Source: Paenibacillaceae bacterium
Lineage (GTDB): Bacteria > Bacillota > Bacilli > Paenibacillales > Paenibacillaceae
Reading direction: 5' to 3'
Length of the DNA stretch: 64,000 nt
NCBI GenBank assembly: GCA_900766135.1
Contig: CAAFUF010000015.1
Span: forward strand, 1 to 64,000
Positions 17,519 through 25,912 of this stretch are shown here, one piece after another (the first letter of the stretch is position 1; each line of letters opens with the position of its first letter). Made by a program: the position numbers and the translations under genes. A model generated the notes under the pieces. The model saw only the letters and a list, made by a program, of their open reading frames with translations, made no database searches and was not told the origin of the DNA.

Positions 17519-18408
17519 TGAGCAAATTGCGAAAATATGACACATTGGTCTTCTTCCTTTTTATCATGCCGTGGATCATCGGGTTTTCCGTTTTTTTTCT
17601 GGTTCCGTTCGGCACCTCGGTTTTCTATGCTTTTACCGATGCGAGACTGCCCGGTTCCATCGACTATCACTTCGTCGGCCTTGGCAACTTTGGCGAGATG
17701 CTTAAGAGTCCCATCTTCGGCAAAAGCGTGTTCAATACGATGTATTTCGTGATAATCGGGGTTCCGGTCGTCTCGGCCGGCATGCTGGTGCTGGCGATGC
17801 TGCTGAATTTCAAGGTGAAAGGAATCGCCTTGTACCGGACGTTTTATTATTTGCCCACTTTGGTGCCGATTGTGGCAACCGTGATTATCTGGCGGCTTGT
17901 GTTCAACTCGGAGTTCGGGATTTTGAACGCGGTGCTCGGCTTTTTTGGCGCCGAGAAAATCGATTGGCTTGGCGGAGAGCATACCATCAAGCCGGTCATC
18001 ATCCTCCTCCAGGTGTGGATTTCCGGCAGCGGCGTACTGATCTTTCTGGCCGCGTTGAAGAATGTTCCCCGGCATTTGCATGAAGCGGCCGAAATCGACG
18101 GAGCCGGCGTCATCCGGAGATTTTTTTCGATCACGCTGCCCATGATCAGCTCGTCGATTCTGTTCGTGGTCATTATTCAAACGATGTACAACTTTCAAAT
18201 GTTTACCGAAGCCATGCTGCTCTCCAAAGGGGGGCCGAACTACGCCTCGTACACCTTTGTTTACAACATTTACAAATCCGCATTTACCGATCTGAAGTTC
18301 AGCATGGCGATGGCGCAATCCCTCTTCCTGTTTATTCTGATCGCTGTGGTTACCGCTGCGCTGATGAAATTATCCAATCGGTTTGTTTACAATGAAGCCG
18401 GGAATTAG
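17518..18408 (+). CDS. Sugar ABC transporter permease (MalF/UgpA type)
   Basis: 296-residue membrane subunit with about six helices. The first is at roughly 10-32 (VFFLFIMPWIIGFSVFFLVPFG) and the family segment LYRTFYYLPTLVP follows mid-protein. The EAA loop HEAAEIDGAGVIRRFFSITLP is at about 190-210. The ATG at 17518 overlaps the oxidoreductase stop (TGATG); a GTG at 17515 is an alternative. It forms a heterodimer with the next gene's product (family knowledge). Confidence 0.94.
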   Translation: MSKLRKYDTLVFFLFIMPWIIGFSVFFLVPFGTSVFYAFTDARLPGSIDYHFVGLGNFGEMLKSPIFGKSVFNTMYFVIIGVPVVSAGMLVLAMLLNFKVKGIALYRTFYYLPTLVPIVATVIIWRLVFNSEFGILNAVLGFFGAEKIDWLGGEHTIKPVIILLQVWISGSGVLIFLAALKNVPRHLHEAAEIDGAGVIRRFFSITLPMISSSILFVVIIQTMYNFQMFTEAMLLSKGGPNYASYTFVYNIYKSAFTDLKFSMAMAQSLFLFILIAVVTAALMKLSNRFVYNEAGN

Positions 18409-18420
18409 GGAGGAATACAA

Positions 18421-19263
18421 ATGAATGATGGACGAAAAAGCGGTTTTGCCGCCGTCTTATCCAAGTATTTGCTGCTTTCAGGAACGTTGCTGCTGTTTGT
18501 CGGACCGCTGGTGTGGCTTCTCTCCACCATGATGAAGACCAAAGCGGAGACCTACAAGGTGCCTCCCGCGATCTTTCCCGAACAGCTTACCTTTGAAGCC
18601 TTTGAACGGTTATTTGCCGTGCAGCCGCTGATGTGGCGCTGGATTCAAAACTCCCTGATCATCTCCGTTCTTGTCGTCGCGGGGGTTGTTCTTTCCAGTT
18701 CCATTGTGGCTTACGGATTTGCGCGGTTTACGACGAAATACAAAGACAAGTTGTTCTCCATTGTGCTTGTTACTTTGATGATCCCTCCTTCGATCATGAT
18801 GATTCCGTCTTATGTGCTGTATACGAAGCTGGGGTGGGTGGATACCTGGCTGCCGCTTATCATACCGGCATGGCTTGGAAGCGCATACTACATTTTTTTG
18901 TTCCGCCAGTTCTTCCTGAGCATTCCTCTGGAACTGGATGAAGCCACCTATTTGGATGGCGGGAGCCGATGGACGGTCTATACGCGAGTGATCATGCCGT
19001 TATCGAAGCCCATTGTGATCACCACGATTATTTTGGCCTTCGTCAATTCCTGGCTTGATTTCCTCGGGCCCTTCCTGTACCTCAAGGACAATATCAAGTT
19101 TACGCTCAGCGTAGGGCTGCAGCTGCTGATCGGCCAGACCAGCCAGGACTTTCCGGCGCTTGCGGCCGGAGCCTTCATCAGTATCGTTCCGATCGGGCTG
19201 CTCTATTTCTTCGGCCAACGCTACATTGTAGAGGGGGTGGTTTTGACCGGAACGAAAGGGTAA
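18421..19263 (+). CDS. Sugar ABC transporter permease (MalG type)
   Basis: 280-residue partner permease. Hydrophobic segments occur at about 14-36, 75-97, 110-130, 143-163, 195-215 and 245-265. The EAA loop reads LDEATYLDGGSRWTVYTRVIMPLSKP, and the protein ends in VEGVVLTGTKG. RBS GGGAGGAAT lies before the ATG, 12 bases after the previous stop. No ATPase gene is in this operon. A shared MsmX-type ATPase elsewhere probably energises it, as in Bacillus and Paenibacillus. Confidence 0.94.
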   Translation: MNDGRKSGFAAVLSKYLLLSGTLLLFVGPLVWLLSTMMKTKAETYKVPPAIFPEQLTFEAFERLFAVQPLMWRWIQNSLIISVLVVAGVVLSSSIVAYGFARFTTKYKDKLFSIVLVTLMIPPSIMMIPSYVLYTKLGWVDTWLPLIIPAWLGSAYYIFLFRQFFLSIPLELDEATYLDGGSRWTVYTRVIMPLSKPIVITTIILAFVNSWLDFLGPFLYLKDNIKFTLSVGLQLLIGQTSQDFPALAAGAFISIVPIGLLYFFGQRYIVEGVVLTGTKG

Positions 19264-19321
19264 ATCGGCTGAATGTCTGGTGGTTGGTTGTTTTCATCTT
19301 ATCCAATAGGGGGAAATCCAA

Positions 19322-20683
19322 ATGAAAACGAAGCGCAAATGGTTGGCGGGCAGTTTGGCCCTGATCTTGACTATGGTCCTGGCTTTGACTGCCTGCTCGC
19401 AAGAGTCGAATAAGCCATCGGAAACGCCGGCAAATGCCGACGCCACGAAGGCCGCCGCCGAAGGAGCGGGAGAGCCTGTCACGATCACGTATTCCCAATG
19501 GGGGACGGCGGAGGAGCTGCAGCGCGTCCAAGAGCTGCTCGATCAGTTCATGGAGGCGAATCCGAACATTACCGTGAAGCTGGAGGGCAAGGATTGGGGA
19601 AGCTACTGGGACGGGCTGACAGCGGGTGCGGCCGGGGGCACGCTGCCCGATGTCTTTAAAACGAGCTATGCTTACATTGAAAAGTATGCCGAGCTCGGCG
19701 TGTATAAGGAGCTGGACGATTTGCTGTCCGCCGGTTCATTCGATTTGACCAATATCGATGAAAGCCTGCTGGGGCTACATAAATATAAAGAGAAACAGGT
19801 ATCGCTGCCGATCGACGGCAACGTCATTGTCTGGTATTACAACAAAGCCTTGTTTGAGGATCCCAAAACAAACCCGAAAGGCGCCCTCGTTCCCTCCCTT
19901 GAACCAACCTGGGACGAGATCATCGATATCGCGACGAAGATGACGCTCGACAAGAACGGCAAAAGTGCGGACGAGGACGGTTTCGATGCCAAGAATATCG
20001 TCCAATGGGGTATGTCGATCTCTCCGGGTTCATCCATGGACTGGTTCCTCGAGCCGGAGCTGTGGTCGAATGGCGCCAAGCTCGTCAACGAGGACGGCTC
20101 GTTGGCGCTGGATACCCCGGAGGCGCAAGAGGTGCTTGAGCTGTTTATCGATGTGACGAAGAACAAGAAGATCAACACGACCCCCGCCCAGATCGAGGGG
20201 CTTGGCGGCCAGGTGAATTTGAGCATTACCACAGGCAAAGTTGCCATGAACCCGGGAGGCAACTGGAATACGACGAACTACAAAGAAGCGGGCACCGATT
20301 ACGGGATCACCTATCTGCCCAAATTTAAGACGACGCAGACGGTAGTGCAGCCGGCCGGCGTCGCGATCAGTTCGAATACGAAGCATGAAGAAGCGGCTTA
20401 TAAGTTGCTTTCCTGGTTAGCGGGCCCCGAAGGGCAAATAGCGCTGGCGAAGCAGGGTTATTCGCTTCCCGCCAACAAAGCGGCGGCCGATACGTATGTA
20501 CAAACCACGGGCGACGCGAATCAAATCTTCCTTGACGCGCAGAAGTTCGGCATTATTTCACCGTTTACGGTGAAGAAAACCGATCTTGTATGGACCTACG
20601 GCGAGCAGGCGCTAAAGCTTCCGCTGGCGGGCGAAGGCGATCTTCAAGCGGCGCTTCGGGATTTGGCTTCGCAAATCAAGTAA
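19322..20683 (+). CDS. Extracellular sugar-binding lipoprotein (family 1)
   Basis: 453 residues. The lipoprotein signal ends LALTAC, with Cys at about residue 25, followed by a Ser/Pro/Ala linker. Motifs typical of SBP_bac_1 include ITYSQWGTAEELQRVQELLDQF near the mature N-terminus and GKVAMNPGGNWNT. It is the last gene of the oxidoreductase-ABC operon and is 58 bases after the permease. It probably delivers a plant or microbial oligosaccharide. A terminator follows at 20751. Confidence 0.94.
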   Translation: MKTKRKWLAGSLALILTMVLALTACSQESNKPSETPANADATKAAAEGAGEPVTITYSQWGTAEELQRVQELLDQFMEANPNITVKLEGKDWGSYWDGLTAGAAGGTLPDVFKTSYAYIEKYAELGVYKELDDLLSAGSFDLTNIDESLLGLHKYKEKQVSLPIDGNVIVWYYNKALFEDPKTNPKGALVPSLEPTWDEIIDIATKMTLDKNGKSADEDGFDAKNIVQWGMSISPGSSMDWFLEPELWSNGAKLVNEDGSLALDTPEAQEVLELFIDVTKNKKINTTPAQIEGLGGQVNLSITTGKVAMNPGGNWNTTNYKEAGTDYGITYLPKFKTTQTVVQPAGVAISSNTKHEEAAYKLLSWLAGPEGQIALAKQGYSLPANKAAADTYVQTTGDANQIFLDAQKFGIISPFTVKKTDLVWTYGEQALKLPLAGEGDLQAALRDLASQIK

Positions 20684-20750
20684 CAGAGGGGGGCGCGGCC
20701 TGCGTTTGCGGAGGCCCGTCCCGATCCCATCCCCGCTTTCATGTATCAAG

Positions 20751-20781
20751 AAAACGCCGGAGCGATTCGCTTCGGCGTTTT
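20751..20781 (+). terminator. Rho-independent terminator
   Basis: The arms AAAACGCCG and CGGCGTTTT pair with AGCG/CGCT inside and a short ATT loop. The T-run is short. It closes the ABC operon. Confidence 0.78.
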
Positions 20782-20810
20782 CGCTTGGGTCCGGGGTTTC
20801 CGGGCCGAAT

Positions 20811-20933
20811 TGTTGTGGAAAGTACAACAATATTGCAGCAGCAGGCCAAATTAACCGCAAATTGTTGCACTAAACACACTATTCTGCGGTTTTTAAGCCG
20901 TTTTGCGCCTAAAATGTTGTATGAAATACAACA
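20811..20933. repeat. Pair of 19-bp palindromes with operator-like sites between them
   Basis: TGTTGTATGAAATACAACA at 20915-20933 is a perfect 8-bp inverted repeat around GAA. TGTTGTGGAAAGTACAACA at 20811-20829 is a diverged copy 104 bases upstream. Between them lie ATTAACCGCAAAT (20850) and TTTTGCGCCTAAA (20901), which resemble the regulon operator at 11 and 10 of 13 positions. The interval 20684-21144 holds no gene. A second regulator binding the palindrome pair is possible. Confidence 0.55.
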
Positions 20934-21020
20934 ATCGGAGTGGGGCTCCAGCGGTTTCCTTCCTCCGGTCCCGTTCGGAAAATCCCAATCCGGCGAAACA
21001 AAGCCGGCAACAGGAGCAAC

Positions 21021-21064
21021 TTGACATATAATGACAAGGAATATAAAATGAATTTGCCGCAACT
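21021..21064 (+). promoter_or_regulatory. Promoter and operator of the LacI gene
   Basis: TTGACA at 21021-21026, a 17-base spacer and TAAAAT at 21044-21049. ATTTGCCGCAACT at 21052-21064 directly follows and matches the operator palindrome at 12 of 13 positions. Position over the start site suggests the LacI protein represses its own gene. Confidence 0.8.
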
Positions 21065-21144
21065 TTGCACAATTTTTGTATGAGTTGTGGCCATAAACCA
21101 TCCTTATTACTATTAAGTAGGATAGCAGAGAGGAACAGAAGAAA

Positions 21145-22173
21145 ATGGCGAGACTAAAAGATATTGCCGAACAGGTGGGCGTATCGATCTCAACCGTTTC
21201 AAGGGTCATGAAGAATGATGCTAACCGCTCGGTGAGTGAAGAAACGCGACGCAAAATCTGGGAAACGGCAGAGCAAATTGGCTATAATTCGCAGCGGGCC
21301 ATCAAGGCAAAAAAGAACCCCTCCAAACATGGCTACCGGGTCGGCTGTGTCGTGGCGATGCCTCAGAACAAATATAATAATCCTTATTTTTCGATTATTC
21401 TGGAAGGGATTGAGAAAGAACTGTCCGCTTCCGGCATGCGTCTGGAGTTTGTGCACAGTCTGGAAAAGCAGGGCGATCTCCAGCAGCTGCAATCTTTGGT
21501 GAAGGAACACCGCCTGGATGGTTTGCTGATTGTCGAACGGATCGAGCAAGAGGCGTATAAGTGGCTTAAAGAGAACGTCGGCATGATCGTAGGCATCGAT
21601 CTGGCGGACAAGACGATTCCCGTGGTCAGCTACGACCGGGCGGCCGCGGCGAAGGAAGCCGTGCAATACCTCATTGCCCAAGGCCACCGGCAAATCGCTT
21701 ATATCGGCGGCGCGGAGCTCAATGACCATTTCCGGAGCGAGAAACGTTTTCTCGGTTACCTAAGCGCGATGCAGGAGGCCGGATTGCCTATTCACGAAGA
21801 TTGGGTGATCGATGTAAAGTGGGATGTCTCTTTAAGTTATGAGCTGACGAAACAAGCTTTTGAGCGGAATAGCCATACGCCGACCGCTATTTTTGCGGCC
21901 AGCGACATGATGGCGATTGCCGCGATGAGGGCCGCCACCGAGCGGGGATTGAAAGTTCCCGAGGATATCGCTGTCTTCGGCGTGGACAATATTGAAATAT
22001 CCGAGTTTACCTCGCCTCCCTTATCTACCATTCACGTGCCCAAACTGGAAATGGGCATGTTTGCCGTGAAAATGCTGCTGGATTACCTGGATAACCGGTA
22101 CGACATTCCGGTGAAACTGACCATTCCTTATAAAATGATGCTTCGCCGGTCCTCGGGCGGCAACGGCGAATGA
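21145..22173 (+). CDS. LacI-family transcriptional regulator
   Basis: 342 residues, normal family length. The helix-turn-helix is LKDIAEQVGVSISTVSRVM, followed by a hinge around QRAIKAKK. The periplasmic-binding-like effector domain has the conserved QGHRQIAYIGG and the C-terminal FGVDNIEISEFTSPPLSTIHVPK. It has its own promoter with an operator and sits inside the block whose other promoters carry the same palindrome, so it is the likely master regulator (inference). RBS is AGAGAGGAAC. Confidence 0.94.
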   Translation: MARLKDIAEQVGVSISTVSRVMKNDANRSVSEETRRKIWETAEQIGYNSQRAIKAKKNPSKHGYRVGCVVAMPQNKYNNPYFSIILEGIEKELSASGMRLEFVHSLEKQGDLQQLQSLVKEHRLDGLLIVERIEQEAYKWLKENVGMIVGIDLADKTIPVVSYDRAAAAKEAVQYLIAQGHRQIAYIGGAELNDHFRSEKRFLGYLSAMQEAGLPIHEDWVIDVKWDVSLSYELTKQAFERNSHTPTAIFAASDMMAIAAMRAATERGLKVPEDIAVFGVDNIEISEFTSPPLSTIHVPKLEMGMFAVKMLLDYLDNRYDIPVKLTIPYKMMLRRSSGGNGE

Positions 22174-22184
22174 TTGGCGATACA

Positions 22185-23096
22185 TTAGAGGATACGGGAA
22201 AGTTTGCGGTAAGCGCGCGGCGATATCCCCTCGTTGGCATGAAATAAACGGCTGAAATAATGAATATCGGAATACCCCGCATGAGCTCCCACCTCTTCGA
22301 TCGTCCAGTCCGTATCCCGAAGCAGTCTGCATGCTTCGCGATGCCGGACGGTGCGCAAGAACTCTCCGGGAGGCATGCCGATGATCTGCCGGAACAGCTT
22401 TGCGGCATGATCCACGCTCATCTGCAGTTCGGCGGCAATCCGCCGATTGGACCAGTTCTCCGCGGGAGCGGCGTCCATCCGCTCCGCCAGGCGCTTGATG
22501 CGTTCCCCGTGCTCCGAGACCCCGGCGATCCGGCGGGCCATTTGCGAACGCAGCAATTGCGCCAGGATCTCCAACATCAACCCCTTGCATACCAGTTCAT
22601 ATCCAAGAGGACGCCTGGCAAATTCATGGATGAGCTGTTCCATCGCTTGCACGCATTCCACGGACGGCGAATAGACAGGATCGGCGGAAAAGGACAATCC
22701 TCGATCCGTTCCGGTCACCGGCTCTGCGGCGAGCTTGTCCCAAACCATGTCTTCCTCGGGGGCCAGCAGGTCCTCCTCCTTCTGAATCGTAACCTCGCCG
22801 AAAAAATCAAAGTGAATCCCCATCAGCTTGGCATCGGGTGCGGAAACAATCTCGTTTTGATGGTAGACGCCGGATGGCAGAAAAATGAGTTGGCCGGCCG
22901 AGAGCAAATAGCGCCGTTCGTTCATGGTCGTGGCCATTTCCCCATGACAGACATAAATCAGTTCGAAATCGTACAGCCTCCTTACGGGAAACCGGCATGG
23001 AGGGAGCGTTTGGAATTGGGCGTAATGGATGTTTGGCGACCAGGTCGTGAAGGGCGCGTTTTGTGTTTTTACCGATAATAAGCGATTCTCACTCAT
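22185..23096 (-). CDS. AraC-family transcriptional regulator with cupin sensor domain
   Basis: 303 residues. The N-terminal 170 residues include a cupin-like arabinose-binding fold (DFELIYVCHGEMATTMNERRYLLSAGQLIFLPSGVYHQ). The C-terminal 100 residues are the AraC domain: NRRIAAELQMSVDHAAKLFRQIIGMPPGEFL then VGAHAGYSDIHYFSRLFHANEGISPRAYR. It is convergent with the LacI gene and divergent from the CBM9/isomerase operon, which it probably activates in response to a sugar (inference). Confidence 0.93.
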   Translation of the reverse strand: MSENRLLSVKTQNAPFTTWSPNIHYAQFQTLPPCRFPVRRLYDFELIYVCHGEMATTMNERRYLLSAGQLIFLPSGVYHQNEIVSAPDAKLMGIHFDFFGEVTIQKEEDLLAPEEDMVWDKLAAEPVTGTDRGLSFSADPVYSPSVECVQAMEQLIHEFARRPLGYELVCKGLMLEILAQLLRSQMARRIAGVSEHGERIKRLAERMDAAPAENWSNRRIAAELQMSVDHAAKLFRQIIGMPPGEFLRTVRHREACRLLRDTDWTIEEVGAHAGYSDIHYFSRLFHANEGISPRAYRKLSRIL

Positions 23097-23248
23097 GGGA
23101 AGAAACTCCTTGTTCGCAGATTGTCTTTAAACCAAGAAAGATCACGGAATAAGATAAAAATTAACTTTTTCCGCTAAATAAATTACTTCATATGATCTAT
23201 ATAATTAAAGATATAAACGGATAAAACAAAACCCGAATTTATCGTATC

Positions 23249-23917
23249 ATGTCGACGGGAAAATGCAAATTGGAGGTGATTATAGCGGATCTCAAGACAA
23301 GTGCCGAAGCGCGGATTTACAGATGCGAAAGACTTACGGCGGCTGAGGAGGCGGGACCTAATATTCCGTGGAACCGGTTTTCTCCCATCGAGCTTGTCGA
23401 TACGGTAACGGGCCGGCCGGTCCGGGAACCTACCGAGGTTCGCGCTTGCTGGACGAGTGAGGCTTGGCATGTTCAGTTCCGGTGCACGGATCATTATGCG
23501 GTCTCCGATTATGCAAACCGGGACGATCCGCTTTATGAGCAGGACGTGGTGGAAGTGTTCATCGACGAGGAGGGCGACGGCCGCCGTTATATCGAAGTGG
23601 AAGTCAGCCCGTTTAATGTGGTGTTCGATGCCCGGATTGAACGGAAGCGGAATGGAGCTGTTCACGCCGACGCGTCCTGGAACATGGAGCTGCTGGACAC
23701 CCGTGTCTTTAAGGAGGGTGCTGCCATGCGAGTCTATGAATTGCGGTTTCCGCTGGAATCGTTTACCCGGAAGCCGCGGGCGGGAATGGAGTGGCGGGTG
23801 AATTTTTACCGGATCGATGAACAGCCGGAGGGAACAAGAGAGTATCAGGCATGGGGGCCGACCGGAGAGGTCAACTATCATTTGCCTTCGCGATTTGGCC
23901 GGCTGCTGTTTGCCTGA
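23249..23917 (+). CDS. CBM9-like carbohydrate-binding protein
   Basis: About 211-222 residues, no signal peptide, beta-rich. Motifs VRACWTSEAWHVQFRCTDHY, YEQDVVEVFIDEEGDGRRYIEVEVSPFNVVFDA and WRVNFYRID are those of family 9-like carbohydrate-binding proteins, usually annotated without catalytic function. The canonical ATG at 23249 has no ribosome binding site. A near-perfect GGAGGTGAT at 23272-23280 instead points to ATA at 23282 (protein ADLKTSAEARIYR...), so a non-standard ATA start or a mutated ATG is possible. First gene of an operon with an isomerase and an oxidoreductase. TATAAT at 23200-23205 may be the -10. Confidence 0.8.
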   Translation: MSTGKCKLEVIIADLKTSAEARIYRCERLTAAEEAGPNIPWNRFSPIELVDTVTGRPVREPTEVRACWTSEAWHVQFRCTDHYAVSDYANRDDPLYEQDVVEVFIDEEGDGRRYIEVEVSPFNVVFDARIERKRNGAVHADASWNMELLDTRVFKEGAAMRVYELRFPLESFTRKPRAGMEWRVNFYRIDEQPEGTREYQAWGPTGEVNYHLPSRFGRLLFA

Positions 23918-23956
23918 GCGGGGAAGGCTTTCAAAAAAAATTATGGGGGAATGGCG

Positions 23957-24805
23957 ATGAAGAAAGGGATTAACATCTGGTCCTTCCGCGAAGGGACAAC
24001 CATTGCGGAAAGTGTACGCCTGGCTAAGGCGGCCGGATTTGAAGGAATTGAGCTGTCCTTAAATGAGGACGGGGAGCTTGGTCTGCAGACGACGGACAAA
24101 GAAGCCGGGGAAATCCGCCGGCACGTGGAGGACGCGGGTCTGGAAATAGCCGGTCTCGCCACCGGTTTGTATTGGTCTTATTCCATGACCAGCGATCAGG
24201 AGGCGAACCGGATCAAGGCGGCCGATATCTGTAAGAAACAATTGGAGCTGGCGGCTGCGCTCGGGGTTGACGCGATTCTGGTGATTCCGGGGGCGGTTGG
24301 CGTGGATTTCATTCCCGGCTCCGGGGTGGTGCCCTACGACAAAGCTTACGACCGGGCTTTGGAAGCGATCGGCAAATTGGCGGTAGAAGCGGAGAAGGCT
24401 GGCGTCTCCATCGGCATCGAAAATGTGTGGAACAAATTCCTGTTGTCGCCTTTGGAAATACGCGGTTTTATTGATGCCGTGGGCTCGCCTTATGTCGGTT
24501 CGTATTTGGATATCGGCAACGTTTTGTACTCGGGTTATCCGGAACATTGGGTGCGTATTCTGGGCCCGCGCATCAAGAAGGTGCATTTCAAGGACTATCG
24601 CCGCGAGGCCGGCGGGCTGCATGGATTCGTAGACCTTCTGGCCGGCAATGTCGATTATCCCGCCGTCGTGGCCGCGCTGCGCGAGGTCGGCTACACCAAT
24701 TACGTTACGGCCGAAATGATCCCGCATTATGAACATCATTCCGAACAGATCATCTTCAATACCTCGGCGGCGATGGATGCGATTCTGGGCCGCACGAGAG
24801 CTTAA
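23957..24805 (+). CDS. Sugar phosphate isomerase/epimerase (xylose isomerase-like TIM barrel)
   Basis: 282 residues, cytoplasmic. AP endonuclease 2/xylose-isomerase-like barrel features: INIWSF at strand 1, AKAAGFEGIELSL, GVSIGIENVWNKFLLSP and VGSYLDIGNVLYSGYPEHW, with metal-binding Glu/Asp/His residues (for example KKVHFKDY and VTAEMIPHYE). The ATG at 23957 is preferred over the one at 23951 because GGGGGA is eight bases before it. Next to a Gfo/Idh/MocA enzyme 16 bases downstream, a combination known from inositol and C-glycoside pathways (the specific pathway is inference). Confidence 0.92.
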   Translation: MKKGINIWSFREGTTIAESVRLAKAAGFEGIELSLNEDGELGLQTTDKEAGEIRRHVEDAGLEIAGLATGLYWSYSMTSDQEANRIKAADICKKQLELAAALGVDAILVIPGAVGVDFIPGSGVVPYDKAYDRALEAIGKLAVEAEKAGVSIGIENVWNKFLLSPLEIRGFIDAVGSPYVGSYLDIGNVLYSGYPEHWVRILGPRIKKVHFKDYRREAGGLHGFVDLLAGNVDYPAVVAALREVGYTNYVTAEMIPHYEHHSEQIIFNTSAAMDAILGRTRA

Positions 24806-24821
24806 TTAAGGAGGCAGCGCG

Positions 24822-25838
24822 ATGCTGAAAATTGGACTGGTCGGCTTCGGGTTTATGGGCCGGATGCATTTTGACAATTATGTTCGCCTGATGGCCGAAG
24901 GGGAGCCAATTGAACTTGTGGCCATCTGCGATTTGATTATCGATGAATTGAAAGACAGCAAAGCGAACGGCAATATGGCGACGGGTCAGGAGATTTATGA
25001 TCTGTCCTCCTACCGGCTGTATGATCATTTGGAGAAAATGCTCGCCGCGGAGCAGCTCGACATAATCGATCTTGCCGTTCCTACCTACCTGCATGCGGAG
25101 ATGGCGTGCTCGTTATTGGAACGCGGGTACCATGTATTTTGCGAAAAGCCGATGGCCCGGTATTCCGCCGATGCCCGCCGCATGGCCGAAACCGCCAAGA
25201 AGCACGGTAAAAAGCTGATGATTGGACAGTGCTTGCGCTTTTGGCCGGGATATGAGTACCTGAAAGAGGTGATCGAAGAGGAACGTTTTGGCCAGCCGAC
25301 GGCCGGCTATTTCTACCGTGGTTCGGGAGCGCCGAAAAACTGGTTTCTCACGGAGGAATTAAGCGGCGCGGCGCTGCTGGATATGCATATTCACGATTCC
25401 GATATGATCCAGTGGCTGTTCGGAGCCCCGGAGAAGGTATCGACGGTCGGCCGCAACGTCATCCCGGGCAGCGGCTACGATATCGCATCCACGCATTACG
25501 CCTACGCGGACGGCAAGGTGATCAATGCCCAGGTCGACTGGACGCTGGAGGGGGACTTCGGTTTTTATATGGGGTACCGGGTCAATTTCGAACGGGGCAA
25601 CATCGTCTTCGACGGCAGCTCCGTCACCGTAAATCCCAACGACCAGCCGGGTTTTAAAGCGGAACTGCCCTCGGATGACGGGTACTATCGGGAGTTGAAG
25701 CATTTCATCGGGGCGATTATTCAAGATAAACCGATCGTCATTTGCACGCCGGAAAGCGCAGCTGATTCGGTGGCGCTGATCGAGGCGGAACGGGAGTCGG
25801 CGAATGCCGGCGGGGCCTGGGTTAGTCTGAAGGCATAG
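24822..25838 (+). CDS. Gfo/Idh/MocA family oxidoreductase
   Basis: 338 residues. The N-terminal Rossmann motif is LKIGLVGFGFMGRMHFDNY, and the signature VFCEKPMARYSADARRM is at about 105-121. GAALLDMHIHDSDMIQWLFG carries the histidine-containing active-site segment. RBS AAGGAGGCAG. It probably works with the isomerase immediately upstream on the same sugar. It belongs to a different branch from the oxidoreductase at 16406. Last gene of its operon. Confidence 0.93.
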   Translation: MLKIGLVGFGFMGRMHFDNYVRLMAEGEPIELVAICDLIIDELKDSKANGNMATGQEIYDLSSYRLYDHLEKMLAAEQLDIIDLAVPTYLHAEMACSLLERGYHVFCEKPMARYSADARRMAETAKKHGKKLMIGQCLRFWPGYEYLKEVIEEERFGQPTAGYFYRGSGAPKNWFLTEELSGAALLDMHIHDSDMIQWLFGAPEKVSTVGRNVIPGSGYDIASTHYAYADGKVINAQVDWTLEGDFGFYMGYRVNFERGNIVFDGSSVTVNPNDQPGFKAELPSDDGYYRELKHFIGAIIQDKPIVICTPESAADSVALIEAERESANAGGAWVSLKA

Positions 25839-25856
25839 AATAGAACGAATGAACAA

Positions 25857-25904
25857 TCAAGAAGCTTCCGGACCACGGTTTGAGTGGTGCTGGAAGCTTC
25901 TTGA
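25857..25904. terminator. Strong bidirectional hairpin between convergent genes
   Basis: TCAAGAAGCTTCC and GGAAGCTTCTTGA pair perfectly over 13 bp, with CCAC/GTGG inside. It lies between the oxidoreductase and the convergent secreted protein gene. No long T-run is present. Confidence 0.75.
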
Positions 25905-25912
25905 TGCTGCAT

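Noticed and set aside
22260..23078. 272-codon plus-strand frame
   Set aside because: Antisense shadow of the AraC gene.
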